In this document: piece after piece, positions 11,542-24,872 of the stretch
Numbering within the stretch: the stretch's first letter is position 1
Layout of the letters: every line of letters starts with the position of its first letter
DNA from: Macrococcus carouselicus
Lineage (GTDB): Bacteria > Bacillota > Bacilli > Staphylococcales > Staphylococcaceae
Reading direction: 5' to 3'
Length of the DNA stretch: 64,000 nucleotides
Assembly (NCBI RefSeq): GCF_004359515.1
Contig: NZ_SCWD01000001.1
Span: 868,001 to 932,000 of the forward strand
The notes under the pieces: generated by a model
Database searches by the model: none
What the model was told of the DNA's origin: nothing
What the model saw: only the letters and a program-made list of their open reading frames with translations
Position numbers and translations under genes: made by a program

Positions 11542-12375
11542 CTAATAGATAAAGTAATTCTTCAGACCATCCACAATCGATGTCGTCACTATTTGCCGGT
11601 GCACTCTATCATTCATCAGTTTTTCATCGGTCGGGTTACTAATATAGCCGAGCTCAAGCAGTACTGCAGGTATCTGAGTCTGATGGATGACCTGGAAGTC
11701 CTCCCGGCGCACGCCCCGGTCAGATAGAAGTGTCTTCTTCTTGATTGAGAAGTGCAGCGTATCTGCCAGTACCTTCTGGGAATCATGACTATAATAGACG
11801 GTCAGTCCATGGGGTGTGGCATCTGCCAGTGCATCACTGTGGAGACTGATAAAGACATCTCCCGTCCCTTTACGATCATCCAGCTTGATGAACTGATCTG
11901 TCTCTCTCGTCATGATGACCTTTGCACCTTCTTTTTTCAGCTTATCGCGCAGCATCAGAGCCGTTTTTAAGGTGATATCTTTTTCCAGCGTCCCTTTACT
12001 GCTGCTGGCGCCCTGATCAGACCCACCGTGTCCCGGATCGATGATGATGGTCTTTCCTTTAAATGGATCAGCAGCGGGAGTGACGTCAGGCTTGATATTC
12101 AGGCTGGTGTGCCAGCCTGCAATCCAGCCCTTTTTATCCTGGTTACCGACGAAATACCATTTGCCTTCATGCTGATAAATCTTCAGCCGCTCTCCCTTAT
12201 CAACCTTGAAGACGACCGGATAAGAGGCCTGCGGACCGGTTCTCAGCTCGCCGTTCTCAATCATCCGTAATGAGGTCGGGTCTGATATGTCCCGGGTCAG
12301 GAAGAAGAAAATCAGCACAGCGAGCAGAATGCCTAGCAGAAGTGCGATCAGCAGGTAAAGTCTGTTTCGTTTCAT
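11542..12375 (-). CDS. lytH: Membrane-anchored N-acetylmuramoyl-L-alanine amidase LytH
   Basis: A 277-residue protein with an N-terminal signal anchor (residues about 6-27), a bacterial SH3 domain (about 40-95) and an Amidase_3 catalytic domain (about 107-275). Zinc-site residues are visible in [17 protein letters not shown] and [10 protein letters not shown]. Staphylococcal LytH, encoded between dtd and hisS, cuts peptides from membrane-proximal uncrosslinked glycans and needs the partner ActH. The identical position and architecture support orthology. The start overlaps the dtd stop by 4 nt (ATGA). Confidence 0.9.
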   Translation of the reverse strand: MKRNRLYLLIALLLGILLAVLIFFFLTRDISDPTSLRMIENGELRTGPQASYPVVFKVDKGERLKIYQHEGKWYFVGNQDKKGWIAGWHTSLNIKPDVTPAADPFKGKTIIIDPGHGGSDQGASSSKGTLEKDITLKTALMLRDKLKKEGAKVIMTRETDQFIKLDDRKGTGDVFISLHSDALADATPHGLTVYYSHDSQKVLADTLHFSIKKKTLLSDRGVRREDFQVIHQTQIPAVLLELGYISNPTDEKLMNDRVHRQIVTTSIVDGLKNYFIY

Positions 12376-12824
12376 TGAATTCTGCCATCCAGACTGTCAT
12401 AGACGATTGTGACAGGGCCGTCATTCACCAGTTCAACGGTCATATCGGCACCGAAGACACCCGTTTTAACGACCAGTCCTTCCTGGCGCAGAAAGTCGTT
12501 GAATGCTTCATACATCTTTGCTGCTTCATCAGGCTGACGTGCTTGTGTAAAGCTCGGACGGTTTCCTTTTTTGACGTCTGCATATAATGTGAACTGTGAA
12601 ATGGACAGAATGCTGCCCGCTACATCCCTGATTGATAGGTTCATCTTGCCCGCATTATCCTCAAACAGCCGGGCTGCCGCTAACTTCTTCGCCATAACCG
12701 GCAGATCTTCTTCAGAAGTATCCTCACCGATACCTACCAGCAGCAGATAACCTTGTTCTATTGCTTCAAAATGCGCTTCTGTCGTGACTGATGCACGACT
12801 GACACGTTGTACGACTACCCTCAT
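12372..12824 (-). CDS. dtd: D-aminoacyl-tRNA deacylase
   Basis: A 150-residue enzyme that hydrolyses D-amino acids from tRNA, such as D-Tyr-tRNA, and Gly-tRNA-Ala. The active-site [17 protein letters not shown] element is at about residues 77-93, and the cross-subunit Gly-cis-Pro motif [11 protein letters not shown] is near the C-terminus. It lies between rsh and lytH as in Staphylococcus and B. subtilis, with 9 nt separating it from the rsh stop. Confidence 0.95.
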   Translation of the reverse strand: MRVVVQRVSRASVTTEAHFEAIEQGYLLLVGIGEDTSEEDLPVMAKKLAAARLFEDNAGKMNLSIRDVAGSILSISQFTLYADVKKGNRPSFTQARQPDEAAKMYEAFNDFLRQEGLVVKTGVFGADMTVELVNDGPVTIVYDSLDGRIQ

Positions 12825-12833
12825 AAGTCACCT

Positions 12834-15026
12834 CTAATTCCAGATGCGGCTGACCGTATAAATATCACTCAACTGCTTGATACGGTCCACTACTTTCTGC
12901 AGTTCCGCTACATTTTTGACCATAATTCCTATATTGATTCTCACATTCTTATCGATGTCAGCGCGACCATGGACATGAACGAGAGAGACCTTGGTTGAAT
13001 TGACTGCGTGGAGAACTTCGTTAAGAAGACCATTGCGGTCGTAAGCCGTGATTTCAAGGTCGACCTGATAGGTCTGATTCTGGTTGCTCGATGCCACCCA
13101 GTTGACGTCAATCAGTCTCTCCTGTTCATCCTTGATATTCGGACATTCAGTACGATGCACTTTGACGCCGTGACCTTTAGTGATATAGCCCACAATCTCA
13201 TCTCCAGGAATCGGATTGCAGCACTTGGACAGCTTGATCAGCATGTTATCCATACCTTCAACGTAGACACCGGACTCTGTCTCGATATGCGATTTTGCTG
13301 CAACTGAACGGTTGACCTCCTGCACCTGATTAAGCGCCTGTTCCTTCATTTTAATACGGATCTTCTCAGACAGCTTCACTACGATATTGCTGGCTGTGAG
13401 TCCGCCGAAACCGACTGCGGCGTACATATCATCTACATGGCTGAAATTATATTTCTCCTTCAGCGCATTCAGATTCTCCTCCGTCAGCACTTCATCAAGA
13501 CGATAACCCTGTTCCTTTATTTCCGCTTCAATCATGAACTTTCCTTTTTCGATATTGCTTGAACGGTCCTGTTTCTTGAAGAAACTGCGTATCTTGCTTT
13601 TCGCGCTCGAAGACTTGACAATCTTCAGCCAGTCGCGGCTTGGACCATACGAATGTTTCGATGTACGGATTTCGATGATGTCACCCGTATGAAGTTCGAA
13701 ATCAATCGGCACAATCTTGCCGTTGACCTTTGCACCGATCATCTTATTACCGACCTCACTATGAACCGCATACGCGAAATCGATCGGTACTGCGCCAATC
13801 GGCAGTTCTACGACATCGCTCTCCGGTGTAAAGACATAGACCTTATCACTCTGCAGATCATATTTAAGTGATTCCATAAATGCCTCTGCGTCAAGCGACG
13901 TGGAGTCAGCCTCCTCAATCTCTTCAATCCAGCCCATCTTGCTGAGCGACTTCGCCTCATCAGGATTGACCAGCTGTCTGCCCTCTTTGTACGCCCAGTG
14001 TGCTGCGACCCCGTGTTCAGCAATCTCATGCATCTCCTGTGTACGGATCTGGATCTCAAGCGGGTCTCCGTTCGGACCGACGACCGTCGTATGCAGTGAC
14101 TGATACATATTCGGCTTCGGCATGGCGATGTAATCCTTGAAACGACCCGGCATCGGTTTCCATAGCGTATGGACAAGACCCAGCACAGCATAACAGTCTT
14201 TGATGGAATCCACGATAACCCGGATCGCCAGCAGATCGAATATCTGATCAAACTGTTTCTTCTGTTTGACCATCTTGCGGTAGATACTGTAGATATGTTT
14301 CGGCCGACCGGTGATTTCACCGGCAATTCCTGTAATCTGCATCTCATGCTGGATATTCTCAATCGCATTATGAATATATTCCTCACGCTCACTGCGCTTC
14401 TTCTTCATCAGGTGGACGATACGGAAATACTGGATGTTGTCAATGTAGCGAAGCGAGATATCTTCAAGCTCCCATTTAATCGTATTGATACCCAGTCGAT
14501 GAGCGAGCGGTGCATAGATCTCAAGCGTTTCCTTGGCAATACGGACCTGTTTCTCATGAGACATCGCCTTCAGCGTACGCATATTATGTAATCGGTCAGC
14601 CAGTTTGACAAGAATGACACGGACATCCTTAGCAATCGCGATAAATAACTTACGGTGATTCTCTGCCTGCTGCTCCGCTTTTGACCGGTACTTGACCTTC
14701 TCAAGCTTTGTGACACCGTCAACAATCGCTGCGACTTCCGTATTGAACATTTCAGCCAGATCATCATATGTATAAGGCGTGTCTTCTACTACATCATGCA
14801 GAAAACCTGCCACAATCGTCGGTGCATCCAATTTCATCTCAGCGAGTATACCCGCGACCTGTATCGGATGCATAATATAAGGCAGTCCATTTTTCCGGAA
14901 CTGTCCCTCGTGCGCTTTTTCTGCAAGTTGATAGCTTTTGACGACAAACTGATAGTCCTCTTCTGACAGGTAGCTGCGCGTCATCGCGAGGACATCATCA
15001 GCGGTGTATGGATATTCGTTGTTCAT
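12834..15026 (-). CDS. rsh: Bifunctional (p)ppGpp synthetase/hydrolase Rsh (RelA/SpoT family)
   Basis: A 730-residue long RSH enzyme of the stringent response. Domains in order are the HD hydrolase (about 50-200; [14 protein letters not shown] present, so hydrolysis is likely intact), synthetase (about 230-350, with [13 protein letters not shown]), TGS (about 390-450, [14 protein letters not shown]), a zinc-finger/RIS segment with KCCNPIPGD, and a C-terminal ACT domain (about 655-730). It is upstream of dtd and downstream of apt, the usual Firmicute order. Confidence 0.96.
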   Translation of the reverse strand: MNNEYPYTADDVLAMTRSYLSEEDYQFVVKSYQLAEKAHEGQFRKNGLPYIMHPIQVAGILAEMKLDAPTIVAGFLHDVVEDTPYTYDDLAEMFNTEVAAIVDGVTKLEKVKYRSKAEQQAENHRKLFIAIAKDVRVILVKLADRLHNMRTLKAMSHEKQVRIAKETLEIYAPLAHRLGINTIKWELEDISLRYIDNIQYFRIVHLMKKKRSEREEYIHNAIENIQHEMQITGIAGEITGRPKHIYSIYRKMVKQKKQFDQIFDLLAIRVIVDSIKDCYAVLGLVHTLWKPMPGRFKDYIAMPKPNMYQSLHTTVVGPNGDPLEIQIRTQEMHEIAEHGVAAHWAYKEGRQLVNPDEAKSLSKMGWIEEIEEADSTSLDAEAFMESLKYDLQSDKVYVFTPESDVVELPIGAVPIDFAYAVHSEVGNKMIGAKVNGKIVPIDFELHTGDIIEIRTSKHSYGPSRDWLKIVKSSSAKSKIRSFFKKQDRSSNIEKGKFMIEAEIKEQGYRLDEVLTEENLNALKEKYNFSHVDDMYAAVGFGGLTASNIVVKLSEKIRIKMKEQALNQVQEVNRSVAAKSHIETESGVYVEGMDNMLIKLSKCCNPIPGDEIVGYITKGHGVKVHRTECPNIKDEQERLIDVNWVASSNQNQTYQVDLEITAYDRNGLLNEVLHAVNSTKVSLVHVHGRADIDKNVRINIGIMVKNVAELQKVVDRIKQLSDIYTVSRIWN

Positions 15027-15089
15027 GCTATCACCTCACTGTTTATAGTGTTTTTATCATACTATAATTTTCACCATAATGAAATAAAA

Positions 15090-15120
15090 GAAAAAGAACA
15101 GTCCAGCTTAAGCTGGACTA
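15090..15120 (-). terminator. Terminator after apt
   Basis: Perfect 20-bp self-complementary stem (15100-15119) followed on the minus strand by TTCTTTTTCTTTT. It overlaps the apt stop codon and separates apt from rsh. Confidence 0.85.
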
Positions 15121-15639
15121 TTCTTCGTCGTATGAAACGAGTGACAGAACGTCATAACCGTGCAGCCTGTCCATGCCGTTCAGATATTTCAGGTCGATGA
15201 TAAAGGCAATGCCTGCGACCACCCCGCCGAGTTCCTCGACCAGTTTGATCGTCGCTTCAATGGTACCCCCTGTCGCCAGCAGATCGTCAGTAATCAGCAC
15301 GCGCTGACCAGGTTTAATCGCATCCTTATGCATCGTCAGCACATTTGAACCATACTCCAGATCATAGGAATACTTGATGACCTCACGCGGCAGCTTGCCT
15401 TCTTTACGGACGGGTGCAAAGCCGATACCCATCGCGTAGCTGACCGGACAACCGATGATGAAGCCGCGTGCTTCGGGTCCCACTACGATATCGACATTTT
15501 TATCCTTTGCATATTCGACAATCTGATCGGTCGCATAACGATAGGCTTCGCCGTTGTCCATAATCGTCGTGATATCCTTGAAATTGACGCCGGGAATCGG
15601 CCAGTCCTGCACTTCTGAAATATACCGTTTTAAATCCAT
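15118..15639 (-). CDS. apt: Adenine phosphoribosyltransferase
   Basis: A 173-residue purine salvage enzyme (adenine + PRPP to AMP). It shows [26 protein letters not shown] split over residues about 54-79 and the PRPP-binding loop [14 protein letters not shown] near 119-132. It is preceded by recJ with a 15-nt gap, probably the last gene of a recJ-apt transcript because a strong terminator follows. Confidence 0.96.
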   Translation of the reverse strand: MDLKRYISEVQDWPIPGVNFKDITTIMDNGEAYRYATDQIVEYAKDKNVDIVVGPEARGFIIGCPVSYAMGIGFAPVRKEGKLPREVIKYSYDLEYGSNVLTMHKDAIKPGQRVLITDDLLATGGTIEATIKLVEELGGVVAGIAFIIDLKYLNGMDRLHGYDVLSLVSYDEE

Positions 15640-15654
15640 AATAGCCTCCTGTGA

Positions 15655-17892
15655 CTAGAACATTTTTTCATTGATTAGTTTTTTGACGCTGTCAAATGAA
15701 GAATAGAGCAGCTGCTGTTCGCGTTCAAGCTGTGCATGACGCTCCAGATAGACAGGCGATGCCAGCATCTCCACCTTACCTGCTTCCTTATAGACGTTAT
15801 ACAGACCGTCTGCTTCAAAGACGAGCTGCCGCTCTTTAAGAACTTCCATCATAAATATGAGCGTATCAGGCGTCACGCCGAGCGTCTGACAGATGGACAT
15901 GCCCTGGTTCACAAGGTTAATCGGCTGTCGAATGATGATTTTATAGAGCTGTCTGAACTTATCGAGACTCGGCATCCCGTCAAAATAGACCTGTGCCGGT
16001 TCGTAAAAGATGATATAGATCTGTTTGGCGGTCGCCGACTTCATCGTCTCGAAGAATGCCGTCATATCCACTGGCAGATCTCTCAGTACAATTTTATCAT
16101 GACCGGATATATTATCGCCATAGAAAAAGTAGGCTCCGGACTGCTTTGGACGATCCGAGTTGATCAGATAAATGACGTCTTCGTTCTTCAGAAATGCAAA
16201 ACGGTTCGCATGCTGATTGCGGTAATCGATATAGCGAATGTCATCCGTCTTCACATCTTCCAGCAGCATCTGCGGTGTCACATGACCATTCCATTCATTC
16301 AGCTGGAATTTCCCGCAGACATCTACGACTGTTTCAGCGGGGAAGTCATGAACCCAGCCTCCCGCAGACCATTTCAGGGCGGTCAGACTGTCGTTCAGAG
16401 TCATCTTCATATGAGCGCCCTGCTGGCCGATCGCCTTATTCTGAGTGATTTTCACATTACTGAGTTTGAAAACCGGCTGAGGATTTCCTGTGCCGAATGG
16501 CCGCAGCTGGTCAAGCTGCCTGATGAAGTCAGCGGTCACATCAGCAAAGTCCACTTCCGCATCCACTTCGATGACCGGTTGCAGCTCCTCTTGTTCTTCG
16601 ATTCTATCGTTCAGCCGCTGTTCAAGGAGTTCAACATTGCTCTGCGGCATGGTGAGACCGGCTGCCATATGATGACCGCCGAACTTTGTCAGCAACTCCG
16701 TTTCTGTCTCCAGATAATCATACATCGACACCTGAACAATACTTCTTGCTGATCCTTTCGCATAGTCTGCTGTCAGATTAAGCACAATAGTCGGACGGTA
16801 GAATCGCTCCACTATTTTAGAGGCAACGATGCCGAGGACCCCTTCATTCCAGTTATGTCCGCTGATGACCAGAAAGTTCATCCCTTGCGCGACTTTATCT
16901 GCGGCCTGTACCATGGCTTCCTCTGTTATGGTCTCAACGACGCTCTTACGCTCAATGTTATAGGCATCCACATGCTGTGCCAGCTCTGCTGCATAGTCAG
17001 AATCCTGCTCCATCAGTAATTCTGCAGCAGGTCTTGCATCTTCCAGGCGGCCGACTGCATTCAGCCGGGGACCGATCATAAATCCGATCGTCTCCTCAGT
17101 CACATCTCCCTGATGGCCTGCAACTGCAAGCAATGCTCTGACACCTACCGGTAACGCCTGATTAAGGGCGTCAAGCCCCTTCTTGACAAGCCAGCGGTTC
17201 TCACCGGTCAAAGGCACAAGGTCGCTGACCGTACCTATTGCAGCCATACCGATCAGCTCAGGTTCTGCCCGTCCCATCAGCGCAGTGGCAAGCTTCAGAC
17301 TGACACCTGCACCGGCGAGATGAGGACATGGATAGTCACCTTCTGGATGAGCAGGATGGAGGACTGCATAGGCATCAGGTAAGATGTCGCCGATCTCGTG
17401 ATGATCCGTGATGATGACATCCATACCGAGAGACTTGGCCACTTCAACCTCGTGATGGCCCTTCACACCGTTATCCACTGTGATGATGAGGCCTACCCCG
17501 TCATCAGCGAAAGACCGGAAAGCCGCTTCATTAGGTCCATATCCTTCAGTAAAGCGGTTAGGTATATAGAAATCTGCCATGGCCCCTATCTCTTCAAGCG
17601 CAGCCATCAGTATCGTCACACTGGTGACACCATCCGCATCATAATCACCATAGACAATGATGGGTTCCATATTTTCAACCGCTTCCTGGATACGCTGGAC
17701 CGCGATATCCATATTGAACATCAGAAACGGGTCAAAAAGCGCGCTTTCCTTGAACCACTTCTCCAGGTGGTCACGCTCAGTGATGCCGCGTGCTTCCAGC
17801 ACCTCTTTCAGTAACGGTGAGACCTTGAACTCTTTGATAAGTGCCTCATCCAGTTCCTTTTCCTGCTGCTTGAGCAGCCATTGTTTTGCCAT
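15655..17892 (-). CDS. recJ: Single-stranded-DNA-specific 5'-3' exonuclease RecJ
   Basis: A 745-residue DHH-family exonuclease for recombination and mismatch repair. The conserved YGDYDADGVTS motif (near residue 80) and ITDHHEIGD (near 160) mark the metal site, GTVSDLVPL and SGHNWNEGVLGIVASK the DHH/DHHA1 core. The C-terminal extension is the one found in staphylococcal RecJ. The start at 17892 is preferred because AGGAGG lies 9 nt upstream; the frame extends 19 codons further without a ribosome site. Confidence 0.95.
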   Translation of the reverse strand: MAKQWLLKQQEKELDEALIKEFKVSPLLKEVLEARGITERDHLEKWFKESALFDPFLMFNMDIAVQRIQEAVENMEPIIVYGDYDADGVTSVTILMAALEEIGAMADFYIPNRFTEGYGPNEAAFRSFADDGVGLIITVDNGVKGHHEVEVAKSLGMDVIITDHHEIGDILPDAYAVLHPAHPEGDYPCPHLAGAGVSLKLATALMGRAEPELIGMAAIGTVSDLVPLTGENRWLVKKGLDALNQALPVGVRALLAVAGHQGDVTEETIGFMIGPRLNAVGRLEDARPAAELLMEQDSDYAAELAQHVDAYNIERKSVVETITEEAMVQAADKVAQGMNFLVISGHNWNEGVLGIVASKIVERFYRPTIVLNLTADYAKGSARSIVQVSMYDYLETETELLTKFGGHHMAAGLTMPQSNVELLEQRLNDRIEEQEELQPVIEVDAEVDFADVTADFIRQLDQLRPFGTGNPQPVFKLSNVKITQNKAIGQQGAHMKMTLNDSLTALKWSAGGWVHDFPAETVVDVCGKFQLNEWNGHVTPQMLLEDVKTDDIRYIDYRNQHANRFAFLKNEDVIYLINSDRPKQSGAYFFYGDNISGHDKIVLRDLPVDMTAFFETMKSATAKQIYIIFYEPAQVYFDGMPSLDKFRQLYKIIIRQPINLVNQGMSICQTLGVTPDTLIFMMEVLKERQLVFEADGLYNVYKEAGKVEMLASPVYLERHAQLEREQQLLYSSFDSVKKLINEKMF

Positions 17893-17951
17893 CGTCATCA
17901 TCCTCCTAACCGTTTCATTATACCCATTTATAAATAAAAAAGAAAACAAAC

Positions 17952-17981
17952 AAAAAAGACAGACCTTGGCAGGCCTGCCTT
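17952..17981 (-). terminator. Terminator after secDF
   Basis: On the minus strand AAGGCAGGCC can pair with GGTCTGTCTT across a 6-nt loop (two G-U pairs), followed by TTTTG. It sits just downstream of the secDF stop codon and just upstream of recJ. Confidence 0.7.
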
Positions 17982-17986
17982 AACTC

Positions 17987-20278
17987 TTAAACATAAATCT
18001 TCTCATCATTTTTAGGTTTCTCTGTGTAGACAGTGAGACGTCCGCCGTTAGCTTTCAGCTGACGTTTCTTCAGGATGCCCCATAAAGGCACAGCGATGAA
18101 GATAGAACTGAACACCCCTGACAGAAGACCGATCAGAAGCGCGACCGAGAAGCTGAAGATGCTTGACGCACCCAGGAAGATCAGAGCGATTACCACGATG
18201 ATAACCGTTGCCACTGTGTTGATCGAACGGGTCATCGTCTGTCTGATTGAACTGTTGACGATATTATCGATCTGTTCAGGTGAAGTGATGACCTTGATCT
18301 TATGAAGATTCTCACGCACACGGTCAAACGTCACGATGGTATCATTGATTGAATAACCGATGATTGTCAGTACCGCGGCTATAAATGTCATATCCACTTC
18401 CAGACGAATCAGACTGAAGACTGCAATGATCAGGAATGCATCATGTAATAACGCAAGCACTGATGTCAGACCCATGCGCCATTCAAAACGGATCGTTACA
18501 TAGAGAATGATGCCGAGTGACGCAATCAGTGTTGCGAGCATAGCATTCTTCGCAAGCTCCTTGCCGATGACTGGAGACACTGTATTGACGTTCGGTTCAA
18601 AACCATATTTATCCTTGATTATAGACTTCACATCACTAATCTCATTTTTAGAGAGCGGTTCCTTATACTGGACAACCGCTGTCTTATTATCTGAACCGGA
18701 TAACGTGACAGTGCCTTCAGGCAGATGCTCTGTCTCCAGATCTTTTTGCAGCATCTCAGCATTAATCACCTGCTCGCTTTTCACGTCCACACGAGAGCCC
18801 TGCGTGAAGTCGATGCCCAGATTGAGACCGAGTACGGCTAAGGCAATGCTGCCGAGTGCGATGGAAGCAAGGGCAAGTCCAAGTAATGGTTTCGCCAGTC
18901 TGACAAAGTTAATTCTGTCCCACGGTGTATGCAGATCATGAATATCCAGACCTTCACTCAGCTCATGGCGGTTCCTATGGCTCATACCGAACAGATTGAA
19001 GTTCTTATTGAAGAAGTTAGAATTGACGATCAGGGATAACAGGAATCGGGTGAAGAAGACTGACGTGATGAAACTCATCAGGATGGCGAGTAACAGCATC
19101 GTCGCGAAACCTTTGACACTGCTGACACCAAAGACAAAGAGCACCAGCGCTGCAAGCACTGTGGTGATATTCGCATCAAAGATAGTCAGGAAAGAAGACT
19201 GTGACCCTTTATGGTAAGCCTGTTTCAGACTTCGCCCGATTCTCAGTTCATCCTTTATCCGTTCGTACATGATGATATTGGCATCAACCGCCATGCCGAC
19301 ACCAAGCACAAGGGCTGCGATACCTGGTAATGTCAGCACACCATGAATCATATTGAAAGCAAGCACTGTCAGATAGATATAGGCTGACAGTGTAATCACT
19401 GCAATCAGACCCGGCAGTCTGTAATAGAACAGCATAAAGAGAAAAATCAGACCCACACCGACCGCCGAAGCGAGCAGTGTCTTATGAAGTGCATCCTGAC
19501 CGAACTGGGCACCCACTGATGTTGAATAGACCTCATCCAGTTTGACCGGCAGGGAACCTGAGTTCAGAAGGTCAGCAATCTGCTTGGCGCGGAGAAGACC
19601 GTCCTGACCAGCGAAGCCACCGGATATTTCAACGTTCTCCGAATTGATCGGCTGGTCAACTGAAGCAGCGCTGACATATTTAGGTTCTTTACCCTGCTGT
19701 ACGCGTTCAAGTTCTTTTTGATAGCTGTCCTTGCCCTCTTCAAAGTCCATCCAGATGACCATGACATTCGGATTCATTTTGGAGACTTTCTCAGTGACTT
19801 CCCTGAACTTGCTTGCTGACTTCAGCTTGAGAGAGACAGCTGCTTCATTCGTATCCTGCTTGAAGCCTTGCTTCGCTCCGCCCTGAACCAGGTCTTTACC
19901 TGACAGCAGAAGCTTGTCGTCTGCATCACGAATCGTTAAGTTGGCACTGGTCGAGAGTATCTTACGGGCTTCGTTCTGGTTCTTGACACCCGCCAGCTGC
20001 ACTCGAATCCGGTTGCCTTCCTCTATCTGAATCTTAGGTTCAGATACGCCGAGCACATTAACACGGGATTCCAGCGTTTTACTGGTCGCTTTGACCGCTT
20101 CCTCATCGATTTTATCGCCTTTTTCAAGCGGCTTAACCTGGTAAAGTACTTCAAATCCCCCCTGCAGGTCCAGACCGAGATTGACATTCTTCATCAGCTT
20201 TTCAGCCGTACCGCCGATCAGACTGAATAACAGCACAGTGATCAGCAGAAAGGCAACAATTCTACTTCTCTTTTTCAC
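17987..20278 (-). CDS. secDF: Fused protein translocase subunit SecDF
   Basis: A 763-residue RND-type membrane protein that uses the proton gradient to assist Sec export. The SecD half (about 1-420) has GLDLQGGFEVLYQV after the first helix and TLPGIAALVLGVGMAVDANIIMYERI; the SecF half (about 455-750) has LGLNLGIDFTQGSR and TIIGYSINDTIVTFDRVREN. About 12 transmembrane segments are expected. The fusion is normal in Bacillus and Staphylococcus. yajC lies just upstream. Confidence 0.96.
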   Translation of the reverse strand: MKKRSRIVAFLLITVLLFSLIGGTAEKLMKNVNLGLDLQGGFEVLYQVKPLEKGDKIDEEAVKATSKTLESRVNVLGVSEPKIQIEEGNRIRVQLAGVKNQNEARKILSTSANLTIRDADDKLLLSGKDLVQGGAKQGFKQDTNEAAVSLKLKSASKFREVTEKVSKMNPNVMVIWMDFEEGKDSYQKELERVQQGKEPKYVSAASVDQPINSENVEISGGFAGQDGLLRAKQIADLLNSGSLPVKLDEVYSTSVGAQFGQDALHKTLLASAVGVGLIFLFMLFYYRLPGLIAVITLSAYIYLTVLAFNMIHGVLTLPGIAALVLGVGMAVDANIIMYERIKDELRIGRSLKQAYHKGSQSSFLTIFDANITTVLAALVLFVFGVSSVKGFATMLLLAILMSFITSVFFTRFLLSLIVNSNFFNKNFNLFGMSHRNRHELSEGLDIHDLHTPWDRINFVRLAKPLLGLALASIALGSIALAVLGLNLGIDFTQGSRVDVKSEQVINAEMLQKDLETEHLPEGTVTLSGSDNKTAVVQYKEPLSKNEISDVKSIIKDKYGFEPNVNTVSPVIGKELAKNAMLATLIASLGIILYVTIRFEWRMGLTSVLALLHDAFLIIAVFSLIRLEVDMTFIAAVLTIIGYSINDTIVTFDRVRENLHKIKVITSPEQIDNIVNSSIRQTMTRSINTVATVIIVVIALIFLGASSIFSFSVALLIGLLSGVFSSIFIAVPLWGILKKRQLKANGGRLTVYTEKPKNDEKIYV

Positions 20279-20335
20279 ACTTTCACCTCATTCATAATGA
20301 ATCAAAACTAAATACTGTCATCATCATATCACAAA

Positions 20336-20614
20336 TCAAGAAGGACGTTTATCGCGGATAGCTAATTTATCAAAAGTCAGTTCCTGATTGCGGCCGACCA
20401 TCAGAGTCACCGTCTTGGCATCAGTACTTCTGACTGTACCATGGAGACCCCCGACCGTTACAACGCGGTCTCCTTTTTGCAGTTGACTGATCATTTCGTT
20501 CTGTTTCTGTGTGCGTTTCTGCTGCGGACGAATCATCGCAAAATAGGCTACAGCGACAATCACAAATAAAGGTAGTATATTCACCACTATAAACTGTAAA
20601 GTATCGTTCATCAT
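20336..20614 (-). CDS. yajC: Preprotein translocase subunit YajC
   Basis: A 92-residue protein with one N-terminal transmembrane helix (about 8-27), then YFAMIRPQQKRTQKQNEM and GDRVVTVGGLHGTV, the YajC signature. It is an accessory factor of the SecDF complex, encoded 57 nt upstream of secDF and 6 nt downstream of tgt. Confidence 0.95.
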   Translation of the reverse strand: MMNDTLQFIVVNILPLFVIVAVAYFAMIRPQQKRTQKQNEMISQLQKGDRVVTVGGLHGTVRSTDAKTVTLMVGRNQELTFDKLAIRDKRPS

Positions 20615-20620
20615 GTCCTC

Positions 20621-22797
<2,177 letters not shown>

Positions 22798-22798
22798 G

Positions 22799-23812
22799 TT
22801 ATTTCCTCTTTTCATTGCTATACGGATAATTAAAATGGTCATAGGCGAACGGCGTCGCAGCCCGGCCGCGGGTTGTCCGCTCAAGGAAACCTTTCTGTAT
22901 CAGAAAAGGCTCATAGACATCCTCGAGTGTGACACGTTCCTCACCGATGCTGACTGCAATTGTATCCAAGCCGACCGGACCGCCGTTATAACGTTCGATA
23001 ATGGTGGTCATGATCTTGTGGTCGATATGATCCAGACCATGCCTGTCCACCTGCAGCATATCAAGTGATTGTCTTGTCATATCGATATGAAGGACAGCCT
23101 CGCCCTGCACCTGCGCGAAATCACGCACACGGCGCAGCAGACGATTCGCGATACGGGGTGTGCCGCGGCTGCGGCTCGCAATCTCACCGGCTGAGTCGTC
23201 ATCAATCTCTGTTTCGAAGACACTGGCAGTACGCGTGATGATCTCCTTCAAATTAGCTTCATCATAATAATCAAGCCTTAAATGAACACCGAAGCGGTCA
23301 CGCAGAGGAGCGGACAGACTGCCGGCCCGCGTTGTTGCGCCGACAAGTGTGAACGGAGGGAGATCAATGCGGATACTGCGCGCTTCCTCACCCTTACCGA
23401 CGACGATATCGAGACAGAAGTCCTCCATCGCCGGATAGAGAATCTCCTCTACCACCCGTGACAGACGATGGATCTCATCGATGAAAAGCACATCTCCTGC
23501 GTTCAGCGATGACAGAATAGCCGCAAGGTCACCAGGCCGCTCAATCGAAGGACCTGATGTTGTACGGATATTGACATCCATTTCATTCGCAATAATATTG
23601 GCGAGCGTCGTCTTACCGAGACCTGGCGGACCATATAACAATACATGGTCCAGCGCTTCCCCGCGAAGCTTAGCTGCCTGTATAAAAATTTCCAGATTGT
23701 TCTTCAGCTTAGGCTGACCGATGTACTGACTGAGGTAAAGCGGTCTTAAACTCAGTTCTGTCTGCGCTTCCTCTCTGTCCATCAGATGGTCATCCATCAT
23801 ACGTTCATCCAT
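22799..23812 (-). CDS. ruvB: Holliday junction branch-migration ATPase RuvB
   Basis: A 337-residue AAA+ motor. [11 protein letters not shown] is at the start, Walker [13 protein letters not shown] about residues 60-71, Walker [13 protein letters not shown] about 108-119, and [18 protein letters not shown] near 158-175 contains sensor 1 and the arginine finger. The C-terminal winged helix shows [10 protein letters not shown] and TPRGR-like RTTRGRAAT. It follows ruvA in the same operon. Confidence 0.97.
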   Translation of the reverse strand: MDERMMDDHLMDREEAQTELSLRPLYLSQYIGQPKLKNNLEIFIQAAKLRGEALDHVLLYGPPGLGKTTLANIIANEMDVNIRTTSGPSIERPGDLAAILSSLNAGDVLFIDEIHRLSRVVEEILYPAMEDFCLDIVVGKGEEARSIRIDLPPFTLVGATTRAGSLSAPLRDRFGVHLRLDYYDEANLKEIITRTASVFETEIDDDSAGEIASRSRGTPRIANRLLRRVRDFAQVQGEAVLHIDMTRQSLDMLQVDRHGLDHIDHKIMTTIIERYNGGPVGLDTIAVSIGEERVTLEDVYEPFLIQKGFLERTTRGRAATPFAYDHFNYPYSNEKRK

Positions 23813-23824
23813 ATTGCCACTTCC

Positions 23825-24409
23825 TTATGAGACTAAAATCTGTAAGCCTCGTTTAATATTATCATCGACCTGGTCGATATTTTCAGCCTTCAGTACTTTC
23901 TCAACTTTTGTCAGCTCTCGTTTAGAGTAGCCCAGTGCTTCCAGTGCCAGGAGTGCCTCGGTAACAGCACTGTCATCCGTGAACGCCTCAAACAACGCCG
24001 TCTCATCTGTGATGACGAGTTTTCCTTTTAAATCAAGGATGATCTGACGCGCAGTCTTCTTACCGATGCCCGGGAATTTGATGAGATAAGTTTCATTCTC
24101 CTCTTCAACCGCCCGTCTGATTTCTTCCGGCGTACTGGTTGCAAGAATAGCGAGCGCTGACTTCGGTCCGATACCCGTCACTTTATTCAGTGACAGAAAA
24201 AGACTCTTCTCTTCTGCCGTATGGAAACCATACAGCGTGTGTGCATCTTCCCGGACAATAAGCTGAGTGAAAAGCTTCGTTTCCTTGTTCAGATATTGCT
24301 GCAGACGGTATGGATTAGGCGTGTGACATTCGTAGCCGACGCCACCGATATCCATGACTACGTGCGTCGGTGTGATCTGGGTCAGTTGCCCTATTAAATA
24401 TGCGTACAT
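23825..24409 (-). CDS. ruvA: Holliday junction DNA-binding protein RuvA
   Basis: A 194-residue protein with an N-terminal OB fold ([20 protein letters not shown]), tandem helix-hairpin-helix motifs ([16 protein letters not shown] and [19 protein letters not shown]) and a C-terminal RuvB-binding three-helix domain ([15 protein letters not shown]). It acts as a tetramer on four-way junctions. It is directly upstream of ruvB. Confidence 0.97.
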   Translation of the reverse strand: MYAYLIGQLTQITPTHVVMDIGGVGYECHTPNPYRLQQYLNKETKLFTQLIVREDAHTLYGFHTAEEKSLFLSLNKVTGIGPKSALAILATSTPEEIRRAVEEENETYLIKFPGIGKKTARQIILDLKGKLVITDETALFEAFTDDSAVTEALLALEALGYSKRELTKVEKVLKAENIDQVDDNIKRGLQILVS

Positions 24410-24417
24410 AACTCCTC

Positions 24418-24867
24418 CTACATATTCATGCCGAGCAGCTGAACCTGATTGACACCGTCAATCTCCTTCAGCTTGTCCAGCAGTTCATTAATGGTTAGAA
24501 CCATATGAGTGGCATTCAGAGAGACCGTGACAGTCGCTTTCTCCATGATCGGCAGGCTCTGATGAATCGTCAGAACAGATCCATTTTCCGCCGCAATCTC
24601 TTCTAACACCCGGTACAGCAGACCGACATTATCATCAACGTGGAGAAGCAGGCTGATGTTGCGTTCTCTCGTCTGATCTTCCACAGGAAAGATAGTATCT
24701 TTGAACTTATAGTAGGCACTGCGTGATAAGTCGTACTGCTTCACTGCCTCAAATATTGAAATCTGAGGTTCACGCTCAAGCAGCTTCTTGACTTTCAGTG
24801 TTTTCTTGACTGATTCCGGCAGGACATCTTCTCTGATTAAGTAGTATTTCTGTCCGTCACTCATCAT
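24418..24867 (-). CDS. pheB: ACT-domain protein (PheB/YszB type)
   Basis: A 149-residue protein with an N-terminal helix-turn-helix-like segment (about 10-60, [21 protein letters not shown]) and a C-terminal ACT domain (about 70-147, [18 protein letters not shown]). It is annotated as PheB/UPF0735 family in firmicutes, where it lies next to obg. The ACT domain suggests amino-acid sensing; chorismate mutase activity once assigned to the name is not evident. It is 5 nt after obg. Confidence 0.85.
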   Translation of the reverse strand: MMSDGQKYYLIREDVLPESVKKTLKVKKLLEREPQISIFEAVKQYDLSRSAYYKFKDTIFPVEDQTRERNISLLLHVDDNVGLLYRVLEEIAAENGSVLTIHQSLPIMEKATVTVSLNATHMVLTINELLDKLKEIDGVNQVQLLGMNM

Positions 24868-24872
24868 GGCAC

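Noticed and set aside
22798-22884. Upstream extension of the queA frame into ruvB
   Set aside because: QueA family length and a ribosome site support the GTG at 22797.
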